Origin: Gallionella sp. | Lineage (GTDB): Bacteria; Pseudomonadota; Gammaproteobacteria; Burkholderiales; Gallionellaceae | NCBI GenBank assembly: GCA_030700315.1 | Contig: JAUYJO010000096.1 | Location: 51,201 to 115,200, forward strand | Direction: 5' to 3' | Length of the DNA: 64,000 bases | Shown: positions 52,760-61,810 of the stretch, piece after piece | Layout of the letters: each line of letters starts with the position of its first letter | How positions within the stretch are numbered: position 1 is the first letter of the stretch | Translations under genes and position numbers: made by a program | Notes under the pieces: model-generated | Told to the model about the DNA's origin: nothing | Database searches by the model: none | Seen by the model: the letters and a program-made list of their open reading frames with translations, nothing else

Positions 52760-53974
52760 ATGAGCAAAATAATGGAGTGTGCGGACAAAACAGACAATAC
52801 CGCGTTTTTCTGGACGCGCGACCCCGAGTTCGCGCTTTCCTGCATGAACGGCGGTGCGGATTGCGATGCGCCGCAGGAACCCCGTGCCGGCGAGCTCAAT
52901 GCGTTGCTGAACAGTTATCTGGATACCGCGCTGTGCTTCACACATGCCAGGGCCGGCGTGGTGCGCGTCCTTCTGCCCGACGCGCAGACCTTGCAAGTCA
53001 TCAGCGCGGTCGGGTTGACCGGGGAAGAACTGGAAGCCGAGCGCATCGTGGAACTGGCCTGCGAAGATTGCGGTAAAGATTCCTTCAGGCTCGGTCTTTG
53101 CGTTGCCGACACCGAATTCTGCGAAACGCGGCACGGTAGCCAGCCGCACCGGCAGTTTCGCTCGGTGATTTCCATCCCGCTGAAAAGCCGCAAATCGCCC
53201 GAAACCCTGCTCGGTGTTTTCACCCTGTTTTTCGATACGCCGCAATCACCCTCCGGCAATGCGGCCAACATGGCGGTCAGCTTTGCAGAGCTGCTGAGCG
53301 GCCTGATCGAGCACATCAAGGCCGGTCGCGAAATGAAACGCGCGGAGCTGTTGATGGAACGACAAACCATCGCCAACGAGATCCATGATTCGCTGGCGCA
53401 GACGCTGAACTATGCGCGCATGAACACCACGCTGCTGAGCGATGCGGTGCGCAACAGCAACGGGGCGATGGCGGCCAAATATGCGGGCGACATCGACGAG
53501 GCGCTGGAGATCAGCCAGAAGGCGGTGCGCGCGTTAATCACCGATTTTCGCAGCGAAATGGACCCGGCAGGGCTGTTGCATGCCCTGCAAACGCTGGCCG
53601 AACAGTTTCGACGGCAGCATGGTATCGTGCTGGATTGCCTGATTCGCATCGCCGATCTCGACCTGCCGCTGGAGCATGAGATACAGGTTTTCAACATCGT
53701 GCGCGAGGCGCTTTCCAACATCGCCCAGCATTCCAGCGCCAGCCATGCGCGCCTGATCGTCGATCGCCTGTGCGGCTATTACGTATTCGCGGTGGAAGAC
53801 AACGGCGTCGGAACCTTCTCGCAGGTAGAAGGGCATTACGGGATCATCATCATGCGCGAACGCGCGCAGCGCATCGGCGGCGAAATCAGGCTGGAAAGCG
53901 CGAAGGGGCTGGGAACATGCGTACAATTATTTTTCCCGGAACCGGGAACAAACTGGAGAACGGTGCATGACTGA
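52760..53974 (+). CDS. NarX-type sensor histidine kinase, soluble (GAF-HisKA_3)
   Basis: About 404 residues from ATG 52760; ATG 52616 (48 more residues) cannot be excluded, as neither has a clear ribosome site. Residues ~50-190 form a GAF-like sensor with several Cys (ELACEDCGKDSF, GLCVADTEFCE) that might bind a redox cofactor. The HisKA_3 box ERQTIANEIHDSLAQTLNYA contains the phospho-accepting His near 208, and the ATPase has IVREALSNIAQHSSA and DNGVGTF. No membrane segment is seen. It overlaps its response regulator by eight bases. Confidence 0.88.
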   Translation: MSKIMECADKTDNTAFFWTRDPEFALSCMNGGADCDAPQEPRAGELNALLNSYLDTALCFTHARAGVVRVLLPDAQTLQVISAVGLTGEELEAERIVELACEDCGKDSFRLGLCVADTEFCETRHGSQPHRQFRSVISIPLKSRKSPETLLGVFTLFFDTPQSPSGNAANMAVSFAELLSGLIEHIKAGREMKRAELLMERQTIANEIHDSLAQTLNYARMNTTLLSDAVRNSNGAMAAKYAGDIDEALEISQKAVRALITDFRSEMDPAGLLHALQTLAEQFRRQHGIVLDCLIRIADLDLPLEHEIQVFNIVREALSNIAQHSSASHARLIVDRLCGYYVFAVEDNGVGTFSQVEGHYGIIIMRERAQRIGGEIRLESAKGLGTCVQLFFPEPGTNWRTVHD

Positions 53975-54632
53975 CAAGCTGAAAATCGTATTGGTGGACG
54001 ACCAGGGACTGTGCCGGCGCGGACTGAGCGAGTTGCTCACAAACTGCTACGATTTCAACGTGCTGGGTGCGGTAGGCACCCTTGACGAGCTGCGCCCCCT
54101 GCTGAACGAGCAACCCGATCTGCTGGTCATCGACCTGCGCATGAAACCCATGGACGGGCTGGCGATGCTGGAACAGTTGCGCAAGGAAGGTTGCACCGTC
54201 CCCGCCGTGATGCTGACCATGAGCGATTCGGAGGTGGATCTGGGGAACGCGATCCGCGCAGGCGTGCGCGGCTACCTGCTCAAGGACATGGCGCCGGAAG
54301 ATGTCGTCGACGCGATCCGCCGCGTTGCCGCCGGCGAACTGGTGGTCGCGCCGACCCTGACGGTCAAGATGATCGAAATGCTGCGCGGCGACCAGCCCGG
54401 CCAGGAAACCAAAAATTCGCTCAAGCTGCTCACCGACCGCGAACGCGAAATATTGCAGTTGTTGTCGCGCGGCGAGAGCAACAAGGCGATCGCGCTGGAG
54501 TTGCATATCAGCTATGACACGGTAAAACAGCATGTCCGCCATATATTGAACAAACTCAACCTGTCTTCGCGGGTGAAGGCCGCCGTCCTGTTCGCCAAGG
54601 AACAGGGCCCGGACAGCGATGATAATAATTAG
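53967..54632 (+). CDS. NarL/FixJ-type response regulator
   Basis: 221 residues. The receiver has the acidic pair DD (11-12), phosphorylation site D56 (LLVIDLRMKPMDG) and K near 105 (GYLLKDMAPEDVV). The LuxR-type helix-turn-helix is LTDREREILQLLSRGESNKA, AIALELHISYDTVKQHVRHI. It pairs with the kinase upstream. The stimulus and targets are unknown; the NarXL likeness suggests nitrate, nitrite or redox control. Confidence 0.94.
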   Translation: MTDKLKIVLVDDQGLCRRGLSELLTNCYDFNVLGAVGTLDELRPLLNEQPDLLVIDLRMKPMDGLAMLEQLRKEGCTVPAVMLTMSDSEVDLGNAIRAGVRGYLLKDMAPEDVVDAIRRVAAGELVVAPTLTVKMIEMLRGDQPGQETKNSLKLLTDREREILQLLSRGESNKAIALELHISYDTVKQHVRHILNKLNLSSRVKAAVLFAKEQGPDSDDNN

Positions 54633-54748
54633 AGCCTGATTCAGCAGGCTTCATGGCCGCGAAATTTGCCGCAGAGAATATTGGAAAAAGACGATAGCGA
54701 GCCTTCGTCATTTCTGTGGCCTGAGTGGCAGCTTCAGGTAACCAGGCA

Positions 54749-56389
54749 ATGTACTTCATCAAACCCACCGACCCGCACCCGATCACCCCCGGCAAGGCGG
54801 TGCTGCTCGGGCTGCTGTGCTTGATCTGGCTGGGCACGGGGCTGGTCGGACACGACCCGTGGAAGCCGGACGAGGCGACCAGCTTCGGGCTGATTTACTC
54901 GATACTGCAAAGCGGCGACTGGCTGGTTCCCACTCTGGCGGGTGAGCCGTTCATGGACAAACCGCCGCTGTTCTACTGGACCGCCGCGCTGTTCGCCAAA
55001 CTGTTCTCCCCGCTGCTGCCGCTGCACGACGGCGCGCGCCTCGCCAGCGGTTTCTACATCGCGTTGACCCTGCTGTTCACCGGCCTCGCCGGGCGCAAGC
55101 TGTACGGCGAAAATCGCGGCTGGGCGGCGGCGATCATCCTGCTCGGCTGCGTCGGCATGCTGGTGCGTTCGCACCAGATGATCACCGATCTCGTGCTGCT
55201 CGCCGGGTGCGCGATGCTGCTGTACGGCTTCACCCTGAGCCAGGAGCGTGCGGTGCGCGCCGGCCTGCTGATGGGCACCGGCATCGGCATCGGCTTCATG
55301 GCCAAGGGCTTTATCTCGCCGGTGTTATTCGTGTTCATCGCCGCGCTGCTGCCCGCGCTGTTCCAGAATTGGCGGGTGCGCAATTATTTTTCCAGCCTGG
55401 GCATCGCCGCCTTGTGCGCGCTGCCGTGGCTCATCATCTGGCCGCTGCTGTTGTATCAACATTCCCCGCGCTTGTTCGCCGACTGGGCATGGGCGCACAA
55501 CATCGGCCATTGGCTGGATTACGCCAAAAGCGGGCCGAACCGTGAATCGTTCTACTACCTGAAAAATTTGCCGTGGATCGCGTGGCCCGCCCTGCCGCTC
55601 GCGGCCTGGACGATCTGGCAATCGCGCAAGCGCCTCGCGCAACGCGACGATCTGCATCTGCCGCTAATCGCATTCGGCGTGATGTTCGTCACGCTCAGTC
55701 TCGTGCCGCACATCAAAGAAGTGTTCGCGCTGCCGATGCTGCTGCCGATCGCCCTGCTCGCGACCGCATCGCTGTCGTCGCTGAAACGCGGCGCGGCCAA
55801 CGCGCTGGATTGGTTCGGCTTGACGACCTTCGCGCTGTTTGCCATCGCGATGTGGTGGGGCTGGGCGGGTCTGCTGCTCGACAACCACGCCAAGATCACG
55901 CTCTGGCTGAAGGACTACCAGCCGGGCTTCGAGCCGGAGTTCCACACCGCGCCGTTTGTCATCGCCATCCTTGCCACCGTGCTGTGGTTGGTGCTGGTGT
56001 GGCGTGTCGGCCGCTCAATGCGCCGCGCGGTGACCAACTGGGCGACCGGCATCACGCTGGTGTGGATACTCGCGATGACGCTGTGGCTGCCGTGGCTGGA
56101 CAGCGGCAAGAGCTACCGCGGCATGGTCGCCTCGCTGAAGCAGGCGATGCCGCAGCATTACCGGTGCATCGGGCGCGATTACCTCGGCGACGGGCAGCGC
56201 GCCATGCTGCATTATTTCGGCGGCCTCATCACGCAACCCGACCGCAACGAACACTGTGACCTGCGCCTGATCCAGGGTGACCGGCTATCCAAGCCACTGC
56301 TCGACGAAACGCGCTGGAAGAAAATCTGGGAAGGCAGCCGCAAGGGCGACAAGGGCGAGCATTACCGGCTGTATCGGCGGGTTGGATAG
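54749..56389 (+). CDS. GT39-family membrane glycosyltransferase (ArnT-like)
   Basis: About 546 residues from ATG 54749; GTG 54725 would add eight. Around 11 hydrophobic helices follow. The first periplasmic loop has HDPWKPDEATSFGLIYSILQ, in which D-E is the catalytic motif of PMT/ArnT enzymes, and PFMDKPPLFYWTAALFA matches the second conserved loop. The C-terminal soluble part ends KGEHYRLYRRVG. It would use a polyprenyl-phosphate sugar to modify lipid A, a glycan or a protein in the periplasm. Confidence 0.88.
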   Translation: MYFIKPTDPHPITPGKAVLLGLLCLIWLGTGLVGHDPWKPDEATSFGLIYSILQSGDWLVPTLAGEPFMDKPPLFYWTAALFAKLFSPLLPLHDGARLASGFYIALTLLFTGLAGRKLYGENRGWAAAIILLGCVGMLVRSHQMITDLVLLAGCAMLLYGFTLSQERAVRAGLLMGTGIGIGFMAKGFISPVLFVFIAALLPALFQNWRVRNYFSSLGIAALCALPWLIIWPLLLYQHSPRLFADWAWAHNIGHWLDYAKSGPNRESFYYLKNLPWIAWPALPLAAWTIWQSRKRLAQRDDLHLPLIAFGVMFVTLSLVPHIKEVFALPMLLPIALLATASLSSLKRGAANALDWFGLTTFALFAIAMWWGWAGLLLDNHAKITLWLKDYQPGFEPEFHTAPFVIAILATVLWLVLVWRVGRSMRRAVTNWATGITLVWILAMTLWLPWLDSGKSYRGMVASLKQAMPQHYRCIGRDYLGDGQRAMLHYFGGLITQPDRNEHCDLRLIQGDRLSKPLLDETRWKKIWEGSRKGDKGEHYRLYRRVG

Positions 56390-56476
56390 ATTCCGTTGGG
56401 TCGAGCTTGGTGATAGCTATCCTGCGTTTGCTGATATAAACTAGCCGGACGAAATCAATTTAAGAGGGGCTTGGAG

Positions 56477-56710
56477 ATGAATGCAATAGTGGCAATCAGG
56501 CCAGACCTGAAGACACAACTAGGTAGCCTCGCAACTGAAATGCATCGCAGTGAATCGGAGCTGGTGAATGAGGCGCTGGAATCCTATTTGCAACGCACCC
56601 AACTTTACATCAAGAAATTAAAACAGCGTGTCGCCGAAGCGGATGCGGGTCAATTTGCAACGGAAGAAGAAATGGAGAAATTCTTCCTCACGCACAGCGA
56701 ACCAGACTAA
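56477..56710 (+). CDS. Ribbon-helix-helix antitoxin (ParD-like)
   Basis: 77 residues from ATG 56477. The N-terminal MNAIVAIRPDLKTQLGSLAT and HRSESELVNEALESYLQR form a ribbon-helix-helix DNA-binding unit; the tail (QFATEEEMEKFFLTHSEPD) is acidic, as in antitoxins. It likely represses its own promoter with the toxin. Its stop overlaps the toxin start by one base. Confidence 0.88.
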   Translation: MNAIVAIRPDLKTQLGSLATEMHRSESELVNEALESYLQRTQLYIKKLKQRVAEADAGQFATEEEMEKFFLTHSEPD

Positions 56711-56994
56711 TGCGCCTGCGCTACCTCGCCAGCGCCTACCATGACCTGCAGTTGATCTTCGAGTACATCGCCCGCGAAAACCCTGTTGCTGCGCGCCGTG
56801 TCATCACGGCACTGCAAAAGAAAGCACAGACTCTCACCGAACACCCGCATATCGGCAGACCGGGTCAAGTTGAAGGAACACGCGAGCAAGTGCATGGGCG
56901 CTATCCGTATATCATCGCCTACCGTATCAAGAACGACGAAATACAGATACTCGGCATTGTTCACAGCTCACGCAAATGGCCGGAGAATTTTTGA
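56710..56994 (+). CDS. ParE/RelE-family toxin
   Basis: 94 residues. The fold signature is complete: YLASAYHDLQLIFEYIAREN, HPHIGRPGQVEGTREQV and YPYIIAYRIKNDEIQILGIV followed by HSSRKWP. ParE toxins poison gyrase and RelE toxins cut mRNA; the ParD-like partner and HSSRKWP tail favour ParE, but this is not certain. It ends 21 bases before the convergent nitroreductase stop. Confidence 0.92.
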   Translation: MRLRYLASAYHDLQLIFEYIARENPVAARRVITALQKKAQTLTEHPHIGRPGQVEGTREQVHGRYPYIIAYRIKNDEIQILGIVHSSRKWPENF

Positions 56995-57015
56995 AGGCGG
57001 TATCCGCCAGACTGA

Positions 57016-57600
57016 TTATAAAATCTGCGCCGCTTCCTCGAACGGCAGGCGCGGGCTGCGCGGGAACAGTTTGCTGCTGTCGCCGTAGCCGAGGTTGATC
57101 ACGAAGTTGGATTTAACCTTGGTGCCCGCAAAAAATTCCTGGTCCACTTTCTCGTTGTCGAAGCCGGACATCGGCCCCGCGTCGAGCCCGAGCGCGCGGG
57201 CGGCAAGCAGCAGATAAGCGCCCTGCAACGAGCCGTTGCGGAACGCGGTCGCGTCGATCAGCGGCTGGTTGCCTGCGAACCATGAACGCGCATCGGCTGG
57301 CGGATACAGCTTCGGCAGCTTTTCGTAAAATTCCATATCGTAGCCGACGATGACCGTCACCGGCGCGGTGCGCGTCTTTTCCACGTTGCCCGGCGCCATC
57401 AACGGTAGCAGACGCCGCTTCGCCTCCGCGCTGCGCACGAACACGAAGCGCGCCGGACAGCAGTTGGCGCTGGTCGGCGCCCATTTCATCAGGTCGTAAA
57501 TCTGGTGCAGCAGCGCGTCGCTGACCGGCTTGTCCAGCCAGACGCTGTGGGTGTGTGCTTCACGGAAAATAATGTCCAGGCTACGGTCGTCGAGTTGCAT
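57016..57600 (-). CDS. Nitroreductase family, malonic semialdehyde reductase (RutE)-like
   Basis: 194 residues. The FMN fold has [40 protein letters not shown] and [20 protein letters not shown]; these match the RutE/HadB branch. Family members reduce malonic semialdehyde or nitroaromatics with NAD(P)H. No rut pyrimidine genes are nearby, so a general reductase role is likely. GGAGAACACC precedes the ATG. Confidence 0.92.
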   Translation of the reverse strand: MQLDDRSLDIIFREAHTHSVWLDKPVSDALLHQIYDLMKWAPTSANCCPARFVFVRSAEAKRRLLPLMAPGNVEKTRTAPVTVIVGYDMEFYEKLPKLYPPADARSWFAGNQPLIDATAFRNGSLQGAYLLLAARALGLDAGPMSGFDNEKVDQEFFAGTKVKSNFVINLGYGDSSKLFPRSPRLPFEEAAQIL

Positions 57601-57993
57601 GGTGTTCTCCTTTGTTGGTTTTTTCAGGTTACAACACTACACCAATTCGGCTGCATCGGTGTTTCGTTGGCGTGGTAGCCCTCTTCGGCGAAGAAGCATG
57701 CGTCGCGGTTGTGCTCACGCTGAACGATGTGCAGGGGCAGTCCGGCGAGATGGATGCGGGGGCGGCGGGGCATGGCAGGCAGTGTAGTAAATCAATTGAA
57801 CTTGGCCCCTTTGATTTCCCTGATTGGGGTGGAGCAATAACAGGATGGCAGGAAAGAAATCGACTCCGGTACTTGGGGTTACAATGAGTCCCTTCCCCCT
57901 TCCAGGGGGAAGGAGAAAAGCGGCAGCACCTGAGTAGTTACCCCGTTTGTTTATACAAAATGTCGTCGCGATTTTGAACTGAAGGAGAACGCC
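57601..57993. other. Intergenic stretch with repeat fragments
   Basis: No gene seen. It contains a REP-like AATTGAACTTGGCCCCTTT (57794-57812), the 20-bp AAAGAAATCGACTCCGGTAC (57853-57872, repeated at 58704-58723) and an R5 half copy at 57900-57943 ending ACCTGAGTAGTTAC. Confidence 0.7.
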
Positions 57994-58233
57994 GTGAACA
58001 CCGCCATAGAAACCAGCATTCTTGAACACCTTCATCGGTTGGACGAGCGCCGCAAGGCAGAGGTGCTCGATTTTGTGGAATACCTAGCCACTAAATCCAA
58101 TGCGGTCTCCCTTGCCGTTAGTTGGCCCATTCTTGACCCGGTGCAAGACCTTGCGCGTTTCCAGGGCGCGCTGCAATTCGATGAAGATGCCGTCGCCTAC
58201 CAACGCCGTATACGCGATAGCGAGTGGACATGA
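57994..58233 (+). CDS. DUF2281-type antitoxin
   Basis: 79 residues: ETSILEHLHRLDERRKAEVL followed by DFVEYLATKSN, the helical motif shared with the antitoxin at 42103. The tail (FQGALQFDEDAVAYQRRIRD) would bind the toxin. GAAGGAGAACGCC precedes the ATG. Its stop overlaps the toxin start (ATGA). Confidence 0.88.
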   Translation: MNTAIETSILEHLHRLDERRKAEVLDFVEYLATKSNAVSLAVSWPILDPVQDLARFQGALQFDEDAVAYQRRIRDSEWT

Positions 58234-58610
58234 GATACGTCCCCGACACCAACGCACTGATTTATCTGCTTGACAATCGTCTGGTGCAGCCCTTTCCGTC
58301 AGGGCAATACGGCTACTCGGTCATCACTGAAATCGAACTGCTTTCATGGCCGAAGATGCGGCCGCAAACCGAAGGTGATTGTCGCGACTTGTTGGCCACC
58401 ATGCACCGCATCGAACTCGATGCGCCCATCCGTGAAACCACCATCACTCTGCGCCGCGAACACCGTCTAAAACTGCCCGACGCGCTCATCGCCGCCTGCG
58501 CCATTCATTTCGATGCCGTCTTGCTTACTAACGACCAGCGGTTCAGCAACATTCCGGGCTTGCATTGTCAGCCACTTGAACTCAAAAGTGTGCAAAGAAA
58601 TAACCCCTGA
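58230..58610 (+). CDS. PIN-domain toxin (VapC-like)
   Basis: About 126 residues from ATG 58230; GTG 58224 is less likely. PIN acidic residues are present: VPDTNALIYLLDN (D), ITEIELLSWPKM (E), KLPDALIAACAIHFDAVLLT (D) and TNDQRFSNI (D). It resembles the toxin at 41720 in order and in the LLSWP/LLGWN motif, so the two modules are probably related. A ribonuclease role is expected. Confidence 0.9.
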   Translation: MRYVPDTNALIYLLDNRLVQPFPSGQYGYSVITEIELLSWPKMRPQTEGDCRDLLATMHRIELDAPIRETTITLRREHRLKLPDALIAACAIHFDAVLLTNDQRFSNIPGLHCQPLELKSVQRNNP

Positions 58611-58674
58611 CAAGGGCGCAAGGATGCACCCATCGTTCGCGTATCAGCTTGGCTGGCTACCCGCAGCAGGTGGT

Positions 58675-58860
58675 TCAGTGAGGAGGATTGCAAGGTGTGA
58701 AGAAAAGAAATCGACTCCGGTACCAATGGCAGTGCAAGCTCCCTTTGGGCAATAGGGTGAACACCAGGCTGGTCAGCAGCAGCATGCCGAGTAGCATGGG
58801 CAGCATATTTTCGAACGCTCGCAGGGCCTTGTTTAGGGAGGGGATGAGTGGCGCTCGCAT
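58675..58860 (-). pseudogene. N-terminal fragment of a membrane protein (permease-like)
   Basis: Starting six bases after the radical SAM gene: MRAPLIPSLNKALRAFENML, then PMLLGMLLLTSLVFTLLPKG, a good membrane helix typical of permease starts. After residue ~45 the sequence (HCHWYRSRFLFF) is that of the 20-bp direct repeat and random DNA, and the frame stops at 58675. The rest of the gene appears to be lost at the repeat. The family is only guessed. Confidence 0.6.
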
Positions 58861-58864
58861 GGTT

Positions 58865-59798
58865 TCAATTCCGGCGCAGGCGCCGGACGTAGAAGACTTC
58901 GCCGCCGTGGCTGATTTGTCGCAGCTTGCCGCTGTCCACCAGCTCCTGCGCCAGCGCCATGTCCAGGCCGGCGTGCGCCAGCAGGGCTTGCACAGCCGAC
59001 TCGCGCATGGGGTGCACGGCAGTGACGGCAAGCAGTTGTCCGCGCGGATCGTCCAGTGGCGGAAAGGCGTCACCCTCGTAGGCGGTGAGCAGTTCCACCT
59101 GAGTCACCCGTTGTGCCAGGGTGTGCCAGGCGCGTGTCACCGTTGCCTCGTCCGGACAGGCCACTTTCGAATCGGCGGGCGGCCGGTGAGGAATGGCCAG
59201 ATAGGCCAGGCGGATGCCGGCCTCGGCAATGAAGCGCGCCACCGCCTCGACTCCCGCTGCATCATCGTTGATACCCGCCACCAGCAGGGTTTCGCTGGTC
59301 AGGGTGCCGCGATAACTCGCTGCGAAGGTGCGGATGCCGTCGAGGATGTCGGGTAGCTTCAAATCCGGGTGCGGCTGGTTGATGCGCCGCCAGGTGGCCT
59401 CGTCGACGCTGTCCACTTTGACACTGACCCAGTCGGCCCGGCCCAGTACCTCGCGCACCGCCGGTCGCCAGATCAGCGAGGCATTGCTGATCACCGCGAT
59501 GGGCAGGCAGTGCGTCGATGGACTCGCCCAAATGGACATCCAGCGTGGGTTCGCCGTCCGGCACGAAGGTGAGGTAATCCACTGTCTCGCCTTGGACGCG
59601 TACCGCCTCGAGGCGCAGGCTGACCTCACGAACTATCGTTTCTGGTGAGTAGAAAACGCGCGGAGTGATTTCCTGGGCGGCCGTGGGGCCAACCTGGCAA
59701 TAGATGCACGAGTAGCTGCAATGCTTGGGCGGGATGTTGTTAATCCCCAGGCTGCGGCCGAGACGGCGGGAGGGGACGGGACCGAAAGTGATTTCCAT
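58865..59798 (-). pseudogene. Radical SAM protein (COG0731-like), frameshifted
   Basis: The frame from 59798 has PSRRLGRSLGINNIPPKHCS and YSCIYCQVGPT, the CxxxCxxC cluster motif, then FVPDGEPTLDVHLGESIDAL. Near 59500 a single extra base in a run of C shifts the frame; the other frame continues as IAVISNASLIWRPAVREVLG, WVSVKVDSVDE and IPHRPPADSKV to 58865. Joined it would be about 311 residues. The function of this group is not settled. It is next to a ZIP transporter, so a metal-linked role is possible. A sequencing error would also explain it. Confidence 0.8.
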
Positions 59799-59804
59799 GA
59801 TCTG

Positions 59805-60542
59805 TCAGTGTCCGAAACGGAAAAAAGCGATGGTGGCTATACCCGCCAGGATCAGTAGCGTCTGGCTGATGACCGCTCTGGCGCCGGTGCGACGATGCAG
59901 CCCCGGCACCAGGTCGGCCACGGCAATGTAGATGAAGCTGGCGGCAGAAATGGCCAGCACGTAGGGAATAGCCTGGCGTACCTCTGCCAGCCAGAACCAG
60001 CCGATGACGGCTCCAGGCAGGGTGGCGAGCGAGGACAGCAGGTTGTAGGCGAATGCCCGTGCCTTGGACAAGCCGCTATGCAGCAGGATGGCGAAATCGC
60101 CCAGTTCCTGAGGGATCTCGTGGGCGATGACGGCCAGCGCCGTCGCCACGCCAAGCGCGGGGGAGGTCAGAAAGGCGGCGGCAATCACCACCCCATCGAC
60201 GAAATTATGAAAGGCATCACCCACCAGGATCAGCGTCCCGCCCTGATGGCTGTGCTCCTCGCAATCTTCATCATGGCAATGGCGCCAGATGACCAGTTTC
60301 TCCAGAATGAAAAAGGCGATGAGTCCGGCCAGTACCGTTCCGGAAATGGCCAGCGCCGGTGCCTTTTCCAGTGCTTTCGGGATCATGCCCAGAAAGGCTG
60401 CACCCAGCAGGGTGCCTGTGGCATAGGACAGCAGGCAGGGCAACAGCTTTTGTCGCAGTGCGTCAGGAAAAGCCAGCAGCAGCGCGGCACCAATGATGGC
60501 GCCGACGCTGCCGAGCAGACTGAAGAGAATGACGAGGGCCAT
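59805..60542 (-). CDS. ZIP-family divalent metal transporter
   Basis: 245 residues with about eight membrane helices. The metal-site motifs are LILVGDAFHNFVDGVVIAAA on helix IV and AVIAHEIPQELGDFAILLHS on helix V; the loop between helices III and IV is His-rich and acidic (HCHDEDCEEHSHQGG). It imports zinc, iron or a similar ion across the inner membrane. It ends seven bases before the radical SAM gene on the same strand. Confidence 0.93.
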   Translation of the reverse strand: MALVILFSLLGSVGAIIGAALLLAFPDALRQKLLPCLLSYATGTLLGAAFLGMIPKALEKAPALAISGTVLAGLIAFFILEKLVIWRHCHDEDCEEHSHQGGTLILVGDAFHNFVDGVVIAAAFLTSPALGVATALAVIAHEIPQELGDFAILLHSGLSKARAFAYNLLSSLATLPGAVIGWFWLAEVRQAIPYVLAISAASFIYIAVADLVPGLHRRTGARAVISQTLLILAGIATIAFFRFGH

Positions 60543-60926
60543 GTATTTATCCTGGGAACTTCAGTACATCATTGAGTAACGGTGGGGGAAGGCGGGTGAG
60601 AAGCGTTGCTATCCAGCCCCTTCAATCGCCAAACCAAAACCCACCTCACCCAAGACGAAAGATAGCAGATTTTAGTGCTCCATAAAGCGAGGCATAAGCA
60701 AAACGTCATAGCCAAATTGGCTTGGTCAATTCAACCTGTCAAACTGATGAATCGGTGGCAAATTAATTTGTCAGGTTAATGGACAAAGTGCTCGCAACCG
60801 ACATCTCCTGCCATATATCGGTATGGGGTTGCTGTCCGTGAGCGGATTGGCGATCAATGCCATAGGGGTCAGGTTCGATTTGTTTTTCAACTTACGTAAA
60901 CCGTGCAGTTAAGGTTTCAACATCCA
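60543..60926. other. Intergenic stretch upstream of the ZIP gene
   Basis: No gene seen. It has an inverted pair AACCTGTCAAA / TTTGTCAGGTT (about 60735-60776) and a REP-like ATAGGGGTCAGGTTCGATT at 60862-60880. Regulatory sites for the ZIP gene may be here but none could be identified. Confidence 0.6.
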
Positions 60927-61265
60927 TCAACTACGAAGTTTACAGTCCAGCCTCACGCAGATTTCTCCGTGGATGCGCTCGAACGCCTCGGGTTTGAGAT
61001 TGCCCAATTTAAGAATGACAGCGCCTCGATTCAGGGAGAATAGTCTCGTGGCGCGCACCCAGCTTGCTTTCGGCAAGCGACCTTGGGTGATGTCGTCGTC
61101 TTGCAGCGGAATGGCATCGTCATGCCCCGGCTGCGATGTAATTGCCACGGCCAGAAAATCGCCAAAAACATCCGGGGCGGTAAGCAGCAATACCGGGCGG
61201 CGTTTTTGGTGGGCGAGATCGGAAAATGGAAACGGAATTTGAACGAGGTCAGAGGGTTTTAACAT
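60927..61265 (-). CDS. MazF/PemK-family toxin
   Basis: 112 residues from the second of two ATGs (61265). PSDLVQIPFPFSDLAHQKRR-P and LLLTAPDVFGDFLAVAITSQ are the PemK/MazF beta-barrel motifs, with the catalytic Arg (KRRPVLL) and Ser/Thr (ITSQ). It should be an mRNA-cutting endoribonuclease. It overlaps the antitoxin gene by 17 bases. Confidence 0.9.
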   Translation of the reverse strand: MLKPSDLVQIPFPFSDLAHQKRRPVLLLTAPDVFGDFLAVAITSQPGHDDAIPLQDDDITQGRLPKASWVRATRLFSLNRGAVILKLGNLKPEAFERIHGEICVRLDCKLRS

Positions 61266-61455
61266 CATTCCAGACCTCGTCTTCTTGATTGTCCCAGACG
61301 TGTTTCATCACGGTTTCTTGCGCGCGTGTCAGGTCGGTTATTTCGGCGCGATCCGCTGCCTTGCTGCTCAGGTATTCGATGTAGTGCAATGCTTCCAGCG
61401 CCAGAGGTTCCGGCAGCGGTTTGGCGACTTCATAAATTTGTTCGGCGATTGACAT
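61249..61455 (-). CDS. Antitoxin of the MazF/PemK toxin
   Basis: 68 residues from ATG 61455 (GGGGG seven bases before); ATG 61461 is too close to that site. MSIAEQIYEVAKPLPEPLAL and EALHYIEYLSSK resemble the DUF2281-like helical antitoxins, and the tail VMKHVWDNQEDEVWNDV is acidic. Antitoxin role is inferred from position and shape. Confidence 0.82.
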   Translation of the reverse strand: MSIAEQIYEVAKPLPEPLALEALHYIEYLSSKAADRAEITDLTRAQETVMKHVWDNQEDEVWNDVKTL

Positions 61456-61461
61456 CAACAT

Positions 61462-61810
61462 TCCCCCTTGGCTTTGCCTTGCAACATGTACATAGCTGTT
61501 GCCAGAATTGACAAATTATGCCATCGATCATGACACTACGCCGTTCATTTATCAGGGTCAGGTGTGTGTGACGCCTGGAATCAAAGTGCCAGAGCCCAAT
61601 GGCACTAACTTAAGCGTAAAAACACCAGATGCTGCACAAATCGACATACTTCCCATCACCCCCAAAAATCGGGTGGAGCTATCGTCCCTTCCCCTTCAAG
61701 GGGAAAATTAAAGGGGCCAGGCTCGCATTAAAAGCCTACCCTACGCTCAAGCGGGGCTGCGCAAAAGCGCGTAGCCCCTCAATTTGAACATTGGGCATTG
61801 AGGGGGTGAT
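61462..61810. other. Intergenic stretch
   Basis: No convincing gene. It holds a REP-like AAAGGGGCCAGGCTCGCATT (61710-61729) and a hairpin AGCGGGGCTGCGC / GCGCGTAGCCCCT (61751-61780) before the next gene. Confidence 0.6.

Noticed and set aside
61499-61711. 70-codon open frame after the MazF module
   Set aside because: No family motif, no good ribosome site, and its end falls in repeat-like DNA.
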